Source: Anaeramoeba flamelloides (Eukaryota > Metamonada > Anaeramoebidae). Taken from it: a stretch of DNA of 64,000 nt. Below the pieces are notes generated by a model. The model was not told the DNA's origin, made no database searches, and saw only the letters and a program-made list of their open reading frames with translations. Of this stretch, positions 24,738 through 36,200 are shown one piece after another. Numbering within the stretch: position 1 is the stretch's first letter; every line of letters starts with the position of its first letter. Location: contig JANTQA010000047.1 of the NCBI GenBank assembly GCA_027625915.1, positions 15,252,001 through 15,316,000 of the forward strand. The letters run 5' to 3'. A program made the position numbers and the translations under genes.

Positions 24738-27700
24738 TAAGTTTCCCAAATCTTGTTTTCGCAAAATCCCAGTACAAGATACCGACTCGACAGCAAAAAC
24801 CCAGTCAAAGTAACGACTCGACAGATAGTACGGAAAGTTCAATTCGGTTCACTTTGGTTGGTTTCAGATCGAATTCGTTGGATTCAGTTCAGTTGCATAA
24901 TTCCTCGTCGAAGATCTGATCATGAACAAGTTTGGTTGGGTTAGTCATGATCAAGTCAACCAATTCTTATAATGATTTTTTATACTTTTTACCTTTCCCA
25001 AACACCTAAAAAAACAAAAAGAGAAGGAACATAGAGCCCAAGTAACTTAAGAAGGGAAATTTGGAAAAGGTAAAAAGTATAAAAAATAGAAAAGTTTTTA
25101 AATTTTTCTTGTAATTTCAAAAATTAAAAAAAACCTAATGGGTTTTTTGTAATATCCCAAAGAATTGGGTAAAATATATGATTTTACCAAATTCTTAAAA
25201 TTATCAACAAACCTACTACAAAATATATTTAATATAGAGAGGTTCAACTTCTATTTTACAATTAAGACAGTACAAAAATTATTTTAAACAGGTACTCTTA
25301 TGTTATGAATAAAAAGATAAATCAAAAAAAAAAACAAATTATGTAAAAAAATAAATAATTTAGATCTAATTAAAGATTTGAACCGTTTTCTATGGAATTG
25401 TCCAACCCTATGAAAATAATCGCAAAAGCTGGAGATCTGAATACAAAAAAAATTATTTTTCAATTATAAAATAATAATATAAACAGTATTAATAAAAAGA
25501 ACTATCTACCTTTATTATCACCTAGTTGATAATAAAAATATGGAAATCATATAAAAAAATCTCTAAACAAAAATTTAGAAATTAGGGAAGTGCCGTAGAG
25601 TGCCGTCAAGTGCCTAGGTTTTTTTTGAGTTTTCTGTTTAATAGAGAAAAATCTTAGATTTAACTCAATTCTTTTAAATTAAGGAAAAGATAACGGCAGT
25701 TTTCTTGATGTAAGAAATTAAAAAAAATTTCAAAAATTTTCTTTTTATTCCAAAAATTAAAAAAAAACCTAACGGCAAACAACACGAATTAAAAACTCCT
25801 CCCTTCAACAATAAAAGAAAAAGAAAAAGAAATTTTTTTTTTTTCAATTAATTTTCAATAAAACGACTCAAATTTTTCTATTTTTTAAATATAAAGGAAA
25901 GCAAGAAATAAAAGATGGTATTGGATTTATTGGTAAAGGTTAAGTTCTCAAGCGCTCTTAATCTGTTAAAGAGAGAGTTTTGAAGTGACTAAATTTGTGA
26001 CTCCTAATTCAAAGAGTAGTCAAAAGAATCTTTTAATTACAGTCATTAGCAGTATTTTAAACTCAATTTAGTTTTCTGTAAAAAAAAAAAAAGAAGAGAA
26101 TAAAAAAAAAGAATAAAAAATAAAGAGTGGAAAAAAAAACCAAGATATAAAAATAATAGTTGTATTGAGAGGATATATGTTCTGTTGAGTTGAATGGCTT
26201 GCTATTTAGACTTAGATTTTCGTTCATTTTTTCTTATAGCGTGCTGTTTCATATTAGTCAGAAAATATTCTATCGTGATGTCGTAAATTTCTTTTGTATT
26301 CATTTTTCTGAACAGCTCATCAGTATCCTCTCTGTTAATGATACTTAAGTCAAAATCTTTGACTTTTTTGAGCTCATTTTTCCAATATTTTCTGGTTTTT
26401 TCATATTTTACAAATAAAAGATGGTAGGCTTTATTGGTAAGGGTTAAGTTCTCAAGAGCTCTTAATCTGTTAAAAGTAGAGTTTTGAAGTGACTAAATTT
26501 GTGATTCCTAATTCAAAGAATAGTCAAAAGAGCCTTTTAATTACAGTCATTAGAAGTATTTTAAACTAAATTTAGTTTCCTGAAAAAAAAAGAAAGATTA
26601 AAATGAGTGTAAAAAAGTAAAATAAAAAATAGTAAAAACTTAAAAAAAAATTTTTTTTTGCACCCCAAGTCCCGAGTGTTAAATAGATTGGTGATTGTTT
26701 CCTTTTTTTTGGATCAATACCATAATTTGTTTAATAAAGAGATCTAAATATTTGACAAACTATAGATCAAATAATTTAGGCTGCTTTATTAAGTTTTAAT
26801 TTAGAACTTATTAGATGGGTTGAATCTATAAATTTCTGGTTTTTAAGAATAAGATTTTGTTTTCGAACTTTTTCTTTCGTTTGATTTGCTTTGATTTTTT
26901 TTTTTTTTTTTTGCATTTTTTTTTGTTTATTATTTTTTTTTGTTTTGTAAGTTTCCCAAATCTTGTTTTCTCAAAATCCCAGTACAAAGAAACTACTCGA
27001 CAACATTTACCCAGTATAAGATATCAACTTGGCAGTAAAAAACCAGCCCAAGTACCGACTAGACGGATTGTATGGAAATGCTGATTCTATTCACTTCAGT
27101 TGGTTTCAAATTGTATCAGTTGGATTATGTTCTCTTCAGTTACATAAGTCCAGTTCAGTTCGCTTCAGTTGGTTTCAAATTGCACTCGTTTAAGATCTAA
27201 TCATGAACAATTTTTCCAATTCTTATAATGATTTTTTTCATTCCTTTTACTTCCTCCAAGCACAAAAAAAAAAAGGAAACCAAAGGAAACCAAAGGAAAC
27301 CAAATAAACCAAAGGAACCGAAAGAACCGAAACAACTTTAACAAAATGGAATTTGGAAAAAGGAAAAAGGAAAAAGGAAAAAGTTTAAAAAATAAAAAAC
27401 GAATTATTTTTAAAATTACTGTTGGACAAAAACTACAAAGTTTTTTTTATTAATTTAAACCTCGAATTATTGGGATAGTTTGATAAATAGATGAATTGAA
27501 AAACTCTAAAAGTTTTTTTTTTTTTCAATTATTTTTTTTTAACAATTTTTAGTTTTAATAATATTTCTTCTTTGTGCTCACATCAAAATATCTTATTTCA
27601 ATCAACATGTTCTCAAAATTAAATTCTTTTTAACAAAAAAAAAAAAATATAAAAATAAAAATAAAAATCAAATAATAAAAGGTGTAATAACTGTTTTAGG

Positions 27701-30254
27701 ATTAAAAAATAATAAAAAAAATATATTTGAATATCATCAAGCTATTAGATGTATCACAATTAATCCAAGATATCCCAAGAAAAAAAAAATATTTGCGGCA
27801 GGATTGAAAAATGGGAAAATCATTATGAGATCAAAAAAAAGAATTAGAAAAAAAGATCGAATTTTAAGTGAAGATGAGGGACAAATCTATTCGATTACTT
27901 GGAATGGTAAGCATATTATTTGGGCGAGTTCAAGGGGCATCACGATGTATAAGTTCTCAAAATCGCAATCAAAAAAAAGCCAAACGATCCAAATAAAAGT
28001 AGAATTTGCACAATCAAGCTTATTTCATTCAATTTTCCATTGGATCTCAAAAAAGAGATTTTTAATTGGGTGGTCTACATTTTTAAAAGTTTTTGAAATA
28101 AATTCAAAAAAATCGATTGAATTAATTAAAACAATTAATTTTAACTCGATTATTATTGGTATTTCTGAATTTCAAGATAAAATATTATTATTATCTGGGC
28201 AAGACGAAAAGAAAGAAATAGTTATAACTAAATCACATATTAAAAAAATTAACTTAAAATTAAATAAAAGCAAAGGCAAAGGCAAAGGCAAAAACAAAAG
28301 AGATATTGAGGATCTAGTAGAAAATGGCGGCATTATTATTGATAACATAACAACTAAGGAAAGGGAGCAATATCAAAAATTCCAACCAAAAATCATTGGC
28401 TTAACTAAAGATACATTTAATGTCGCTTTTGAAGAAACTGTAGAATTTGAAGACTATGACGAATATTTTTATTACGATTTTCGGCTTGATTGCTATGGTA
28501 AAAATATATTTGTTGCCTCTCCAAAGACAATATTAATCGGCAGGGTTAGGGAAATGTCTGATAAATTGGATTGGCTGTTACACAAAAAACGATTTTTAGA
28601 TGCATACAATTTAGCAAAAGGAAACAAAAATAGGATTGAATTGCTTGAATTACAAAAAATTAGTGGGCAATTACTGATTGACTATTTTAATAAGGGGCAA
28701 TGGAAAAGGGCCATTTCCCAATGTGAAGAAATCTGCGGTAACGATGAATTTTTATGGATGCATTTATTAGATGAACTGATGGGAAATCGCAAATTGATTT
28801 ATATTTTTAAAAAAATCCCAACAAAAGCACCCCAATTGCCTAATGGTTACTATGAAAAAATTTTATTATATTGCATTAAGGAATCAATGTGGGATGAATT
28901 TAGTAGATCGATAAAGACCTGGTCATTAAATATTTTTTCACATGAAAAGATAATTCCAAGATTAAAAAAATATATTCAACAAAGTGTTCATCCTTTAATT
29001 ACAAGATTAATTTTCCAATTGGATGATTTTTCTCAAAATATAAATAAAAATAATAATAATAATAATAATTCTAATCGTGATAATAGAAATAATAATAATA
29101 ATCGTGATAATAATAATATTGAAAATAATGATGAAAATTCCAAGAAGGATATTATTTATAGTGAGATTATAAAAAAAATGAAGAAGGAGGGGAAAAAATC
29201 TTTACAGTGCTTATATGAATTCTATTATCGAATTAAAAATTATTATCCATCATTAGCAATCTTAATTTTTTTCAAATTGGGTGATCCATTTGAAGAAATT
29301 CTAAAAAAAAAATTATGGAAAAAATTAAAATTTTTAATTGTTCCATTAGTCGAATTTGATCCCAAAAAGAGTATTAATTTTTTTTTACAAAATTTAGATA
29401 ACATCCCAATTGAAACTGTTGTTGATGAATTAAAAAATGCAGGAAAAAGTAAGCAAAACCCATTGTATAAATATTTGGATCAAATTTTTGAAAAATCTGA
29501 ATTTTTGGCACCACAATATCATTTGATCCTTTTCCAGCTCTATGGGCAATTCGAAAGATCTAAAATTTATGAACTATTAGATCAGAGCCCGGCGCTCCCG
29601 TTAGAAAAGGCACTCGAAATTTGTTTGCATGACAAATTAGATAAAGAGGCCGTTCGTATTCTGGATATGATGGGCAATGCTTCCCAATCACTGAGTTTCC
29701 AATTGCAAAAAATTGGAAATGTGAAAAATGCGATTAATTATGTTAAAAGCAAAAATGACCCAACCCTTTGGGAGGAATTGATTAATCATTGCTTAAACAA
29801 CAATGCTTTTTTTGCAGTTTTATTAGAAGAATTTCCGAAAACTAATTTAGACTTTTTAGAAATTTTAGAAAAAATCCCAAGCAATATGAAAATTGAAAAT
29901 TTGAAAACAAAAATTAGAAAGATAATCATAGATAGACAATTGCAAGTCGAATTGATGAATGTTACAAAGCTAATTTTAAAAGATACCTTTTCCGATTTAT
30001 ATTTGCAATTCAATTCTAATCAGAGCCTTGCAGTGAGAATCGAAGAAAATCAATTCTGTTCCATTTGTAAAAAGCCCATTAGCCAGTACGATTTAGATTA
30101 TAGAGCGTTTTTCTGTGGTCATTCTTATCACGAGGATTGTTTATCAAAAAAAATGTTGAAGCTTCATAAAAGCTTGCTAAAAAAACAAAAAAAGAATAAT
30201 ACTAAATCTCAAAAAATTTCTGATTTTTGTATTGTTTGTAAAAGAAAAAAATAA
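21791..30254 (+). CDS. VPS41: VPS41, HOPS complex subunit (two exons)
   Basis: Exons 21791-23861 and 27682-30254 join in phase 1 (GTAATT...ATAAAAG, 3820-base intron) to give 1547 aa and TAA. VPS41 is the HOPS subunit that links Rab7-type GTPases to late endosome and lysosome tethering and fusion. Residues 1 to about 610 are a low-complexity extension: Q-rich to about 200, then K/E/N and acidic-serine stretches. The WD40 propeller starts near 616 and crosses the splice (A-C-S-N-D-G | V-I-T-V-L-G). It continues with F-E-Y-H-Q-A-I-R-C-I and G-Q-I-Y-S-I-T-W-N-G, matching the VPS41 propeller. The alpha-solenoid/CHCR region follows, with an N-rich insert near 29040-29130. The C-terminus is a RING-H2 from residue 1483 (C-S-I-C, F-F-C-G-H-S-Y-H-E-D-C, C-I-V-C). 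VPS41 is usually 850-1000 aa, so the length is due to the N-terminal extension. The intron is filled with repeats and carries a foreign coding exon. Confidence 0.9.
24080..24135 (-). mobile_element. LINE tail remnant
   Basis: GTGTAAATTACACTCTAG is the reverse complement of the palindromic tail of the LINE fragments at 16588 and 19588. Nothing more of the element is visible. Confidence 0.35.
24185..25085 (+). repeat. Composite dispersed repeat in VPS41 intron, copy 1
   Basis: Starts GCAGAGGTGATTCAACAAAATTACC and runs through TATCCTAACTGTAATGTAAGC, GGTTGAATCTAAAAAGCTCTGG, a 61-base T run and TCCCAGTACAAGATACCGACTCGACAG. It ends with a short inverted pair (TATACTTTTTACCTTTCC / GGAAAAGGTAAAAAGTATA). 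Other copies are at 26640-27375, 40680-40800 (head only) and 44245-45735. No transposase gene is visible, so it is a non-autonomous element. The poly-K and poly-F frames across the T run are not genes. Confidence 0.7.
24676..24736. repeat. Poly(T) run of about 61 bases
   Basis: An uninterrupted T tract inside the composite repeat. The other copies have shorter, broken T tracts at the same place. Confidence 0.95.
25270..25560 (+). mobile_element. Decayed LINE 3' end
   Basis: The reading D-L-N-R-F-L-W-N-C-P-T-L matches the H-F-L-W-D-C-P knuckle of the LINE at 53888-57509, with the first cysteines and the histidine lost. It runs into CTAAACAAAAATTTAGAAATTAGGG, the LINE 3' UTR motif, and directly into the hairpin repeat at 25560. 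Confidence 0.55.
25560..25800 (+). repeat. Hairpin-rich repeat abutting a LINE end
   Basis: Begins TTTAGAAATTAGGGAAGTGCCGTAGAGTGCC and contains TAGGTTTTTTTTGAG and TTTAAATTAAGGAAAAGATAACGG units. It sits directly 3' of the decayed LINE end. Confidence 0.6.
25906..26095 (-). pseudogene. Partial duplicate of the orphan exon
   Basis: About 190 bases directly repeat 26405-26600. On the minus strand it contains the same intron end (CACAAATTTAG) and about the first 22 codons of the exon (S-L-Q-N-S-L-F-N-R-L-R-A-L-E-N-L-T). Homology stops at CATCTTTTATTT and the frame runs into unrelated sequence. Confidence 0.7.
26202..26492 (-). CDS. Orphan coding exon inside VPS41 intron
   Basis: On the minus strand a 96-codon frame follows the acceptor CACAAATTTAG and ends in TAG. 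It reads S-L-Q-N-S-T-F-N-R-L-R-A-L-E-N-L, then H-L-L-F-V-K-Y-E-K-T-R-K-Y-W-K-N-E-L. It continues with K-V-K-D-F-D-L-S-I-I-N-R-E-D and E-I-Y-D-I-T-I-E-Y-F-L-T-N-M-K-Q-H, and ends in a basic K/S tail. Codon use (CTC, GAG, CTG, CAC, ACG) is far more varied than the AT-rich surroundings, so it is or recently was real coding sequence. It has no ATG near its start and no partner exon between here and the VPS41 exon upstream on that strand. I do not recognise the family. It lies antisense to VPS41, between two copies of the composite repeat. A gene fragment carried in by a transposon is the likeliest origin; a nested gene is the alternative. Confidence 0.65.
   Translation of the reverse strand, partial: SLQNSTFNRLRALENLTLTNKAYHLLFVKYEKTRKYWKNELKKVKDFDLSIINREDTDELFRKMNTKEIYDITIEYFLTNMKQHAIRKNERKSKSK
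26640..27375 (+). repeat. Composite dispersed repeat in VPS41 intron, copy 2
   Basis: Homologous to 24185-25085, from the TTTTTTTGCACCCCAAGT region to the end. It lacks the first about 250 bases. Near its 3' end, at 27271-27335, are tandem GGAAACCAAA / GGAACCGAAA units and, from 27355, GGAAAAA units. Confidence 0.65.
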
Positions 30255-30434
30255 CAAATAATTTTTTCTTTTTTTATTTATTTTATGAATTTCTTTTAAT
30301 AGAATTAAATTATTATTATATCTCAAATTAAATTCCTTTATAAAAGAAAATTTCACTTATATCATCACTTTTCGGTTTAGATGTAATTTTTTCTTTTTTT
30401 TGTTTTCTTTTTGGGTTTAAATAGGTGTGTGTGT

Positions 30435-30454
30435 GGGGGGGGGGGGGGGGGGGG
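30435..30454. repeat. Poly(G) run of 20
   Basis: Twenty consecutive G after (GT)n. It is very rare in DNA of this composition, and could form a G-quadruplex or be a sequencing artefact. Confidence 0.9.
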
Positions 30455-30704
30455 TAAAATAGAATATCTATACATCTATATATATATATATAACTCGAAC
30501 ACTGACTATTTGTATTGGTTTGGTTGATTAACATCTATAATTGAAGAATTAAAATATTTTTTTTTTTTTTCAAGAAATGGTTTTTGTTTATATTTTTTTT
30601 TTGGTTCTTCTTTAAAAAATTACTTCCCACCAAGTTCTGATTAGGGGTGGCATTTATTTATTAGAAAATTATTCAATTAATAAAATAAATTAGAAAAATT
30701 TTTA

Positions 30705-30899
30705 CATTCAGTTCCACTTTTAAGGCACATACTCTCAACTAAAGATAATGCACAAAAAAATCTCAAATTAAAGTACATTTTTTGGCTTTTCTTTTTTTTA
30801 CAAAATATTTTACAAGAATTTGAATTCTGTGCCTTAATTTGGGTGTTTTTTGAACTTTAATCCTGTTGAAAGTTTGTTTGTTGATAATGGAACTGGCGG
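30705..30899. mobile_element. TA-flanked MITE (CAGTCAGTTCCAC family), copy 1
   Basis: About 195 bp with long imperfect inverted repeats (CATTCAGTTCCACTTTTAAGGCAC ... GGAACTGGCG) and TA on both sides. The most diverged of four copies. The ends resemble Tc1/mariner ends. Non-coding. Confidence 0.7.
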
Positions 30900-33237
30900 T
30901 AATAATTACACATTAAATGAAAAAAACTCATGAACGTATAATTCTTTTTCTTGTTATATTTTTAAGGACTTGGATATTGAGTTTTAAAGTATAATTAAAA
31001 AAAATACAAAAAAGGGTCTTTTCTGGCAAAAAAAAGAAAAATATTCAAATTCTTCAAAGATAGAGGTAAATCAACCAAACTAATACAAATAGTCAGTAAT
31101 TGAGTTGTAGATTGCAAATAATTTTGGTGTGTCAATTATTTAGTAATAATATTTCAATTTTTTCAGGGTATATAAATAATAAACGGTAATTATTAAAATC
31201 AATTCTTTGTGAATATTTGTATTTTTTTTTTTTTTTAATAGTTCTTGATTGGGAATGGTTTTATTTGTTTGAAAATCTTTAATCATTTATAAATAATTAT
31301 ATAGAATAAAAATACCTTTATTCTTTTCATTGTTGCTAACCTACTGATAGATTTAGATTTTGTATTTAATTAATATTTTGAAAATAATCAAATAAAAAAA
31401 TATTTTATAACAGACAAATAAATTTTGGCTTGTTGTTAAAAGGTATTTTGTTGAAATTGTTAATTTGGTGTTTTGAGAGTTCTTTCCTCTTTTTTTCTAA
31501 AATAAAATGAAAAAATTGTTTTGTACAGTTCCTTGAATAAATAAATTATATTATTTTCAAGTTTAAAATGATTGTTTGATTGTTTGGTTCTTTTTCTTAG
31601 ATTTTTTTCTTTTGTAAAGAGAAAAAATTGATTTGAACTGTACTTTGAATAAATAAGTTGTATTTTCTTTCTAGTTTAAAATAATTATTGTAATTTTTTT
31701 TGAAAATAAGTAGATTTTTAGAGTGGATTATTATATAGCTCAATAGTCTTTTATTTTTAAAAATGTAATTTTGTCGGCTTCCTTCATATATAATAAGATT
31801 TCTTTTTTATATCAAGAAAAATCATTTTTTTTTTTAGTAATTCAGTTATATGTTGAATTTTTTGACTTTTCGAAAATGAGAAAAATGGATTAAAATGGAT
31901 TATAAAATCAATTATTAATTTCTGAAAATAGTACTAAAGGTAAATTTGGTTTTTCATAGTAATCAGATTTTTACTTGATTTTTTTAATTTCTAGATACCA
32001 TAAAAATTGATTTGATTATTCACCATAAAATTTACCAGGATATTCTTTTTTTAAGTGGTAAGTTACCCATACAATAATAATTTTTCTATTTTAGTAACAT
32101 TTAGGCAAAAGTACTATCCACGTTTTATGTTCCCAATGAGGGTTGAAATACACAACCACCAATAAATATGTTTTAAAAAATGAATGTGAATTAAGTATAG
32201 TCAAAATATCTTAATGTGAGGATTTTTCAGAGCTTTGAATGAACGTATTTCTTGATCAAAATTTTTTCAAATTTTCGAGTAAAACAACTTAAAAGCAAAA
32301 TCTCTTTTTTTTATCCATTAGGAAAAGATCACCCCACTTTGAACAAAGGACAAATATTTAGACACTTAACCTAAACCTTATTATACTCAAAAACTAACTG
32401 GAATGGCCTTTTCCAAATGAAATTTTGATTTCCGTACCTTTGTAGTTTAAATTTCGAATTTGGTGTACAAAATTATGTTAATCCCAAATCAAATTTTCTT
32501 ACAAAAAATTGATATATTAAAAATTGAGAATGAAATCTTGGTTCAACATTCTTCGAAGTCAAAAAAAAGGGTGTCAGTTTAAAATTGTTTATAATTAAAT
32601 TTTTAATTTTACCTGACTTATATAAAGTGTATCACCTTTTCCAAAATAAAAATTATATATTGCCTTCTTCAAAAACTTTTTTCAATCTAAATAAAAATTT
32701 ATTTTGTGTTCCCTATAGTTTCTCTTGTGTTTTTACATCAGATTATTTTTATGTTGAATAGTTATTTGAAAATGCTAAAGTTGTCTTTTCTAAAAAAAGT
32801 ATTTTTAGGAATTCCAAATTAACAGTCTGTGAAATCAACTCAATCTATTTGGATTACAGACTGGAAATGTTGATTTGTACTTTTAAAAAAAGAGAAAAAA
32901 AACTTTTATTTGGACATTTTTCTCATTTTTTCGAGTATTCTTTACCTTTTTTCAATAGTTTATTAAAAAAACGATTTGTAACTCATTGAAAACTTTGAAA
33001 CAAATTAAAAAAGAGAAATAAGAAAAAAACTAATATTTTATTAAAAAACAAAATATAACCCTCTTGGAAAATTCATTTTTTATAAATCTTCAAATAGTTC
33101 ACTTTAGAACTACTCTCTTTCCTAACATTACTTTCTTTTTTAGAAATCTTTTTTTTAAAAAGCGAAAAAGAAAAGAGATTGAAATCAAAAAGTATTTTTT
33201 GCTACTTTTAGTAAAACTTTCAAAAAGAAAATAACGC

Positions 33238-36200
33238 ATGGAATTCATTCAACCCCTTCCAAAAAGTCCCACTACCCTGGACTTTTATGGTTTATATTAT
33301 GCTTTTGCAAACTATTTGTATTCAATTTATTCTGATAATGATGACATTGATCCAATTCAGACGTTGATGAAATTTAAAAACACACTCCCCCAAAGTTTTT
33401 TGAGCCAGCAAATGGATCATCAATTCGGCCTCATAATCCAAATTTTCATTCAAACAGGTTTGCTGTCAAATGAAAACTCTGAAACAAACAAACCAGAAAC
33501 GTTACAATTGTCACCGAGCTGGAGGTCGATTATCAACCACATTACAAAATCAGTTAGGGGATATAACAAAGCTGGAAAAAAGTATGTTCCCAAAAAAGAG
33601 GAAATTCAAATTGGTGATAATAGACAATGCAGAACAATTTCAATGTTGGGTCAATTGGTCTTAAACGAACTACGCAATGGTAATGAATTTAACTTTTTCC
33701 AAAAAAAAAATAAAAAAAATCACACATAGCAAAAAATTATTCTCTTCTTTTTGAAAAATATTGTTTTTGTTTTTGGAAACAAATTCTTCAAAATTGATTT
33801 TTTATGATTATAAAAACAAGATTGGTCCATAACCAAACCCTTTTCAAAATGTCACCTGATTCACAAAAATAATCAAAAAAATTTCTTATTTAGAAATATA
33901 AAGTAATTACATTCAGACTAATTCAACCAATCAATTTTGAAAAATGCAGAAGAATTACTGCACAGGTAGGACAATTTTGACAACGGAAAAACTTTAAAAA
34001 AACCGCGGTTGACATGCGTTACGACCGCGTAGACTAAAGAGTTTTTCGAAAATTCGCGTTTAATTGTCGAGATTTCTTTATTTATCTCTTTAACACTCTA
34101 AAATCTTGAATTATTCACACTGAAAAAAAAATGAAATAAATAAAATAGCAAAATTAAAATAATTATTCATTTATTTTATTAAATTGATTTGGCCTGTGAC
34201 CAAAGATATGAAAAAATTCTAAAATGTACAAAAAATTTATTTTGTTATAAAAAATACTTTTCAAGAAAAAATTTTGTGATCGATCATAAAAAAACAAAAT
34301 TTATAACAAAAAAATATGATATATTCTGCTGGAAAAAAAATATACTTATCACATTCTTCAATTAAACTGTATGTGTGGACTGAGTTGAAAATTTCACCTC
34401 TTTGGTTAATTGCTTTTCTCTAGTTATGTTGAAGTATTATATATTATGATAGGATGGGTGTATTTTCTAAAGAAATAATATTTAATTCTTTTAAAACAAA
34501 TTTGAAAGAGGAAATGAATTATTACTTGAGTCTACTACAATTTGAATTTGTTTTTATTTTGTTGGTTTGTTACCAAAATCGTACTTTACAAAATGTATAA
34601 AGTAAATTTCAAAAAAGTAAAATAGAAAAAATGAAATTATTTTTCTAACAAAAGACAATAAAGGATTCTAAAGAAAATAACTTTTTAGAAATAAAGACTG
34701 GTGATAATTTGAGTAGAAATTTTTTTTAACTCACAAACCCATTAACAATTTTTTTTTTTTTTGTAATTTAGTTGTCTTGTCCATAAGATGAAATAGAAGC
34801 CATCTAATAAAAAAATTACTGATCACATTCTCCAAGTTTAAAATTTTGAAAAAAATTTTTTTAATTGAATAATTTTAAAAGATCTTTTTGGTGATTAATA
34901 AAAAATTTTATTAAGAGAAAAGAGTGTTATTTTCCAATTCAAAAAACATGTGATGTGATCTAATTTGGAATTGGTAAAAAAGTGAAAATTAGTTTTCTTT
35001 TCTTCCAAGCTAAATATAGAATTTTTTTTTCAACGTTTAAAGCGTGTCAAATTTTCAAAAACTTTAAATGAAAAAACGCTTTAATGATTTTTGACGTTTA
35101 AAAAAAGCACAATAAAACTCTTTTTACGCGTTTTACACGAAAAAACTCCCAAACAAACGGAAAAACGCGAATTTTCGTTGAATTTAACAATTTTAAACGC
35201 TATTACGTCCTACCTGTGAGGAGAGATATTTGTTTTATAATTTTTCGAAATATTCTCAATTTTTTTGAAATTTTTTATTTTTTTGTGAGATAAAATTTTA
35301 ATTTAATTCTACTCTATTTTTGAGTTAATTTTCCTATTTGATCATTCATTTTTAAAATTTCTTTTTAAATAATAGAACTTTAAGATTCCATCACCATATT
35401 TTTTTTAGGGTTTATTGTTGGTTTCTCTGATTCATTGTAAGATTCTATAAAAAAAAAAAACACACTTTTTATTTCGAAACACGGATTAAACTTTCCTATA
35501 TACATTATTTTGACAACAGTAATTAGTAAAAGAAGAAATAAATAAATCAAGACAAAATGGAGGACTAAAATCAATTACATTTTTTTTAATACTGTCTTTT
35601 GGAAAGAGTTTTTGGTTTGATCTACTACTAAAAATTTGTTAAAAAAATTGACTAATCCTGGGATCTTAATAAGAATTCCTTGATTCGGATAAATCTAGAT
35701 CAAAATTCTATTTGTTGATTTGATTAAAAATAATATACTGATAAATTCAAAGAAATATCATAAAATTTTTAATTTATTTTCCATTTTACAAATTTTTTTA
35801 CACAAGCTTTGAATAAAGCGCTCTATACATTCAAATGAGAAGAAACTTTGTAAAATTGGTTTGTCTTTCAAATATTCTTTCTCTTGAGTTGTTTAATTGG
35901 TTGAGTTAATTGATTATAAATGGAAATTTAACTAAAAATTTTATTCAAATAATTTGAATTTATCGGTACAGTTGTTTTAAAAAAGTGAAAACTTTTTGAA
36001 AACTTTTTAAAGTTTTGTGTTTTAAAAAAGTGAAGACTTTTTCAGAATTAAAACTTTTTTAGAGTTTTGCGTTTTAATAAAGTGTGGACTTTTTGAATTA
36101 AAACTTTTTTCATCCTCACTTTTTGAGTTTTAATAAAGTGTGGACTAAAATGATTTTCAGTACACTCTTTCCCCAGACCATTTTCAAACAACACTTTCCA

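Larger units (their letters stand above)
30255..33237. other. Spacer between VPS41 and the E2F-like gene
   Basis: No gene seen. It holds a GT stretch running into a 20-base G run (30435-30454), an (AT)n stretch (about 30476-30492) and one MITE copy (30705-30899). The rest is AT-rich without clear structure. Confidence 0.5.

Noticed and set aside
24537-24919. Several overlapping frames with poly-F or poly-K
   Set aside because: They exist only because a 61-base T run is open in every frame, and they lie in a repeat inside the VPS41 intron.
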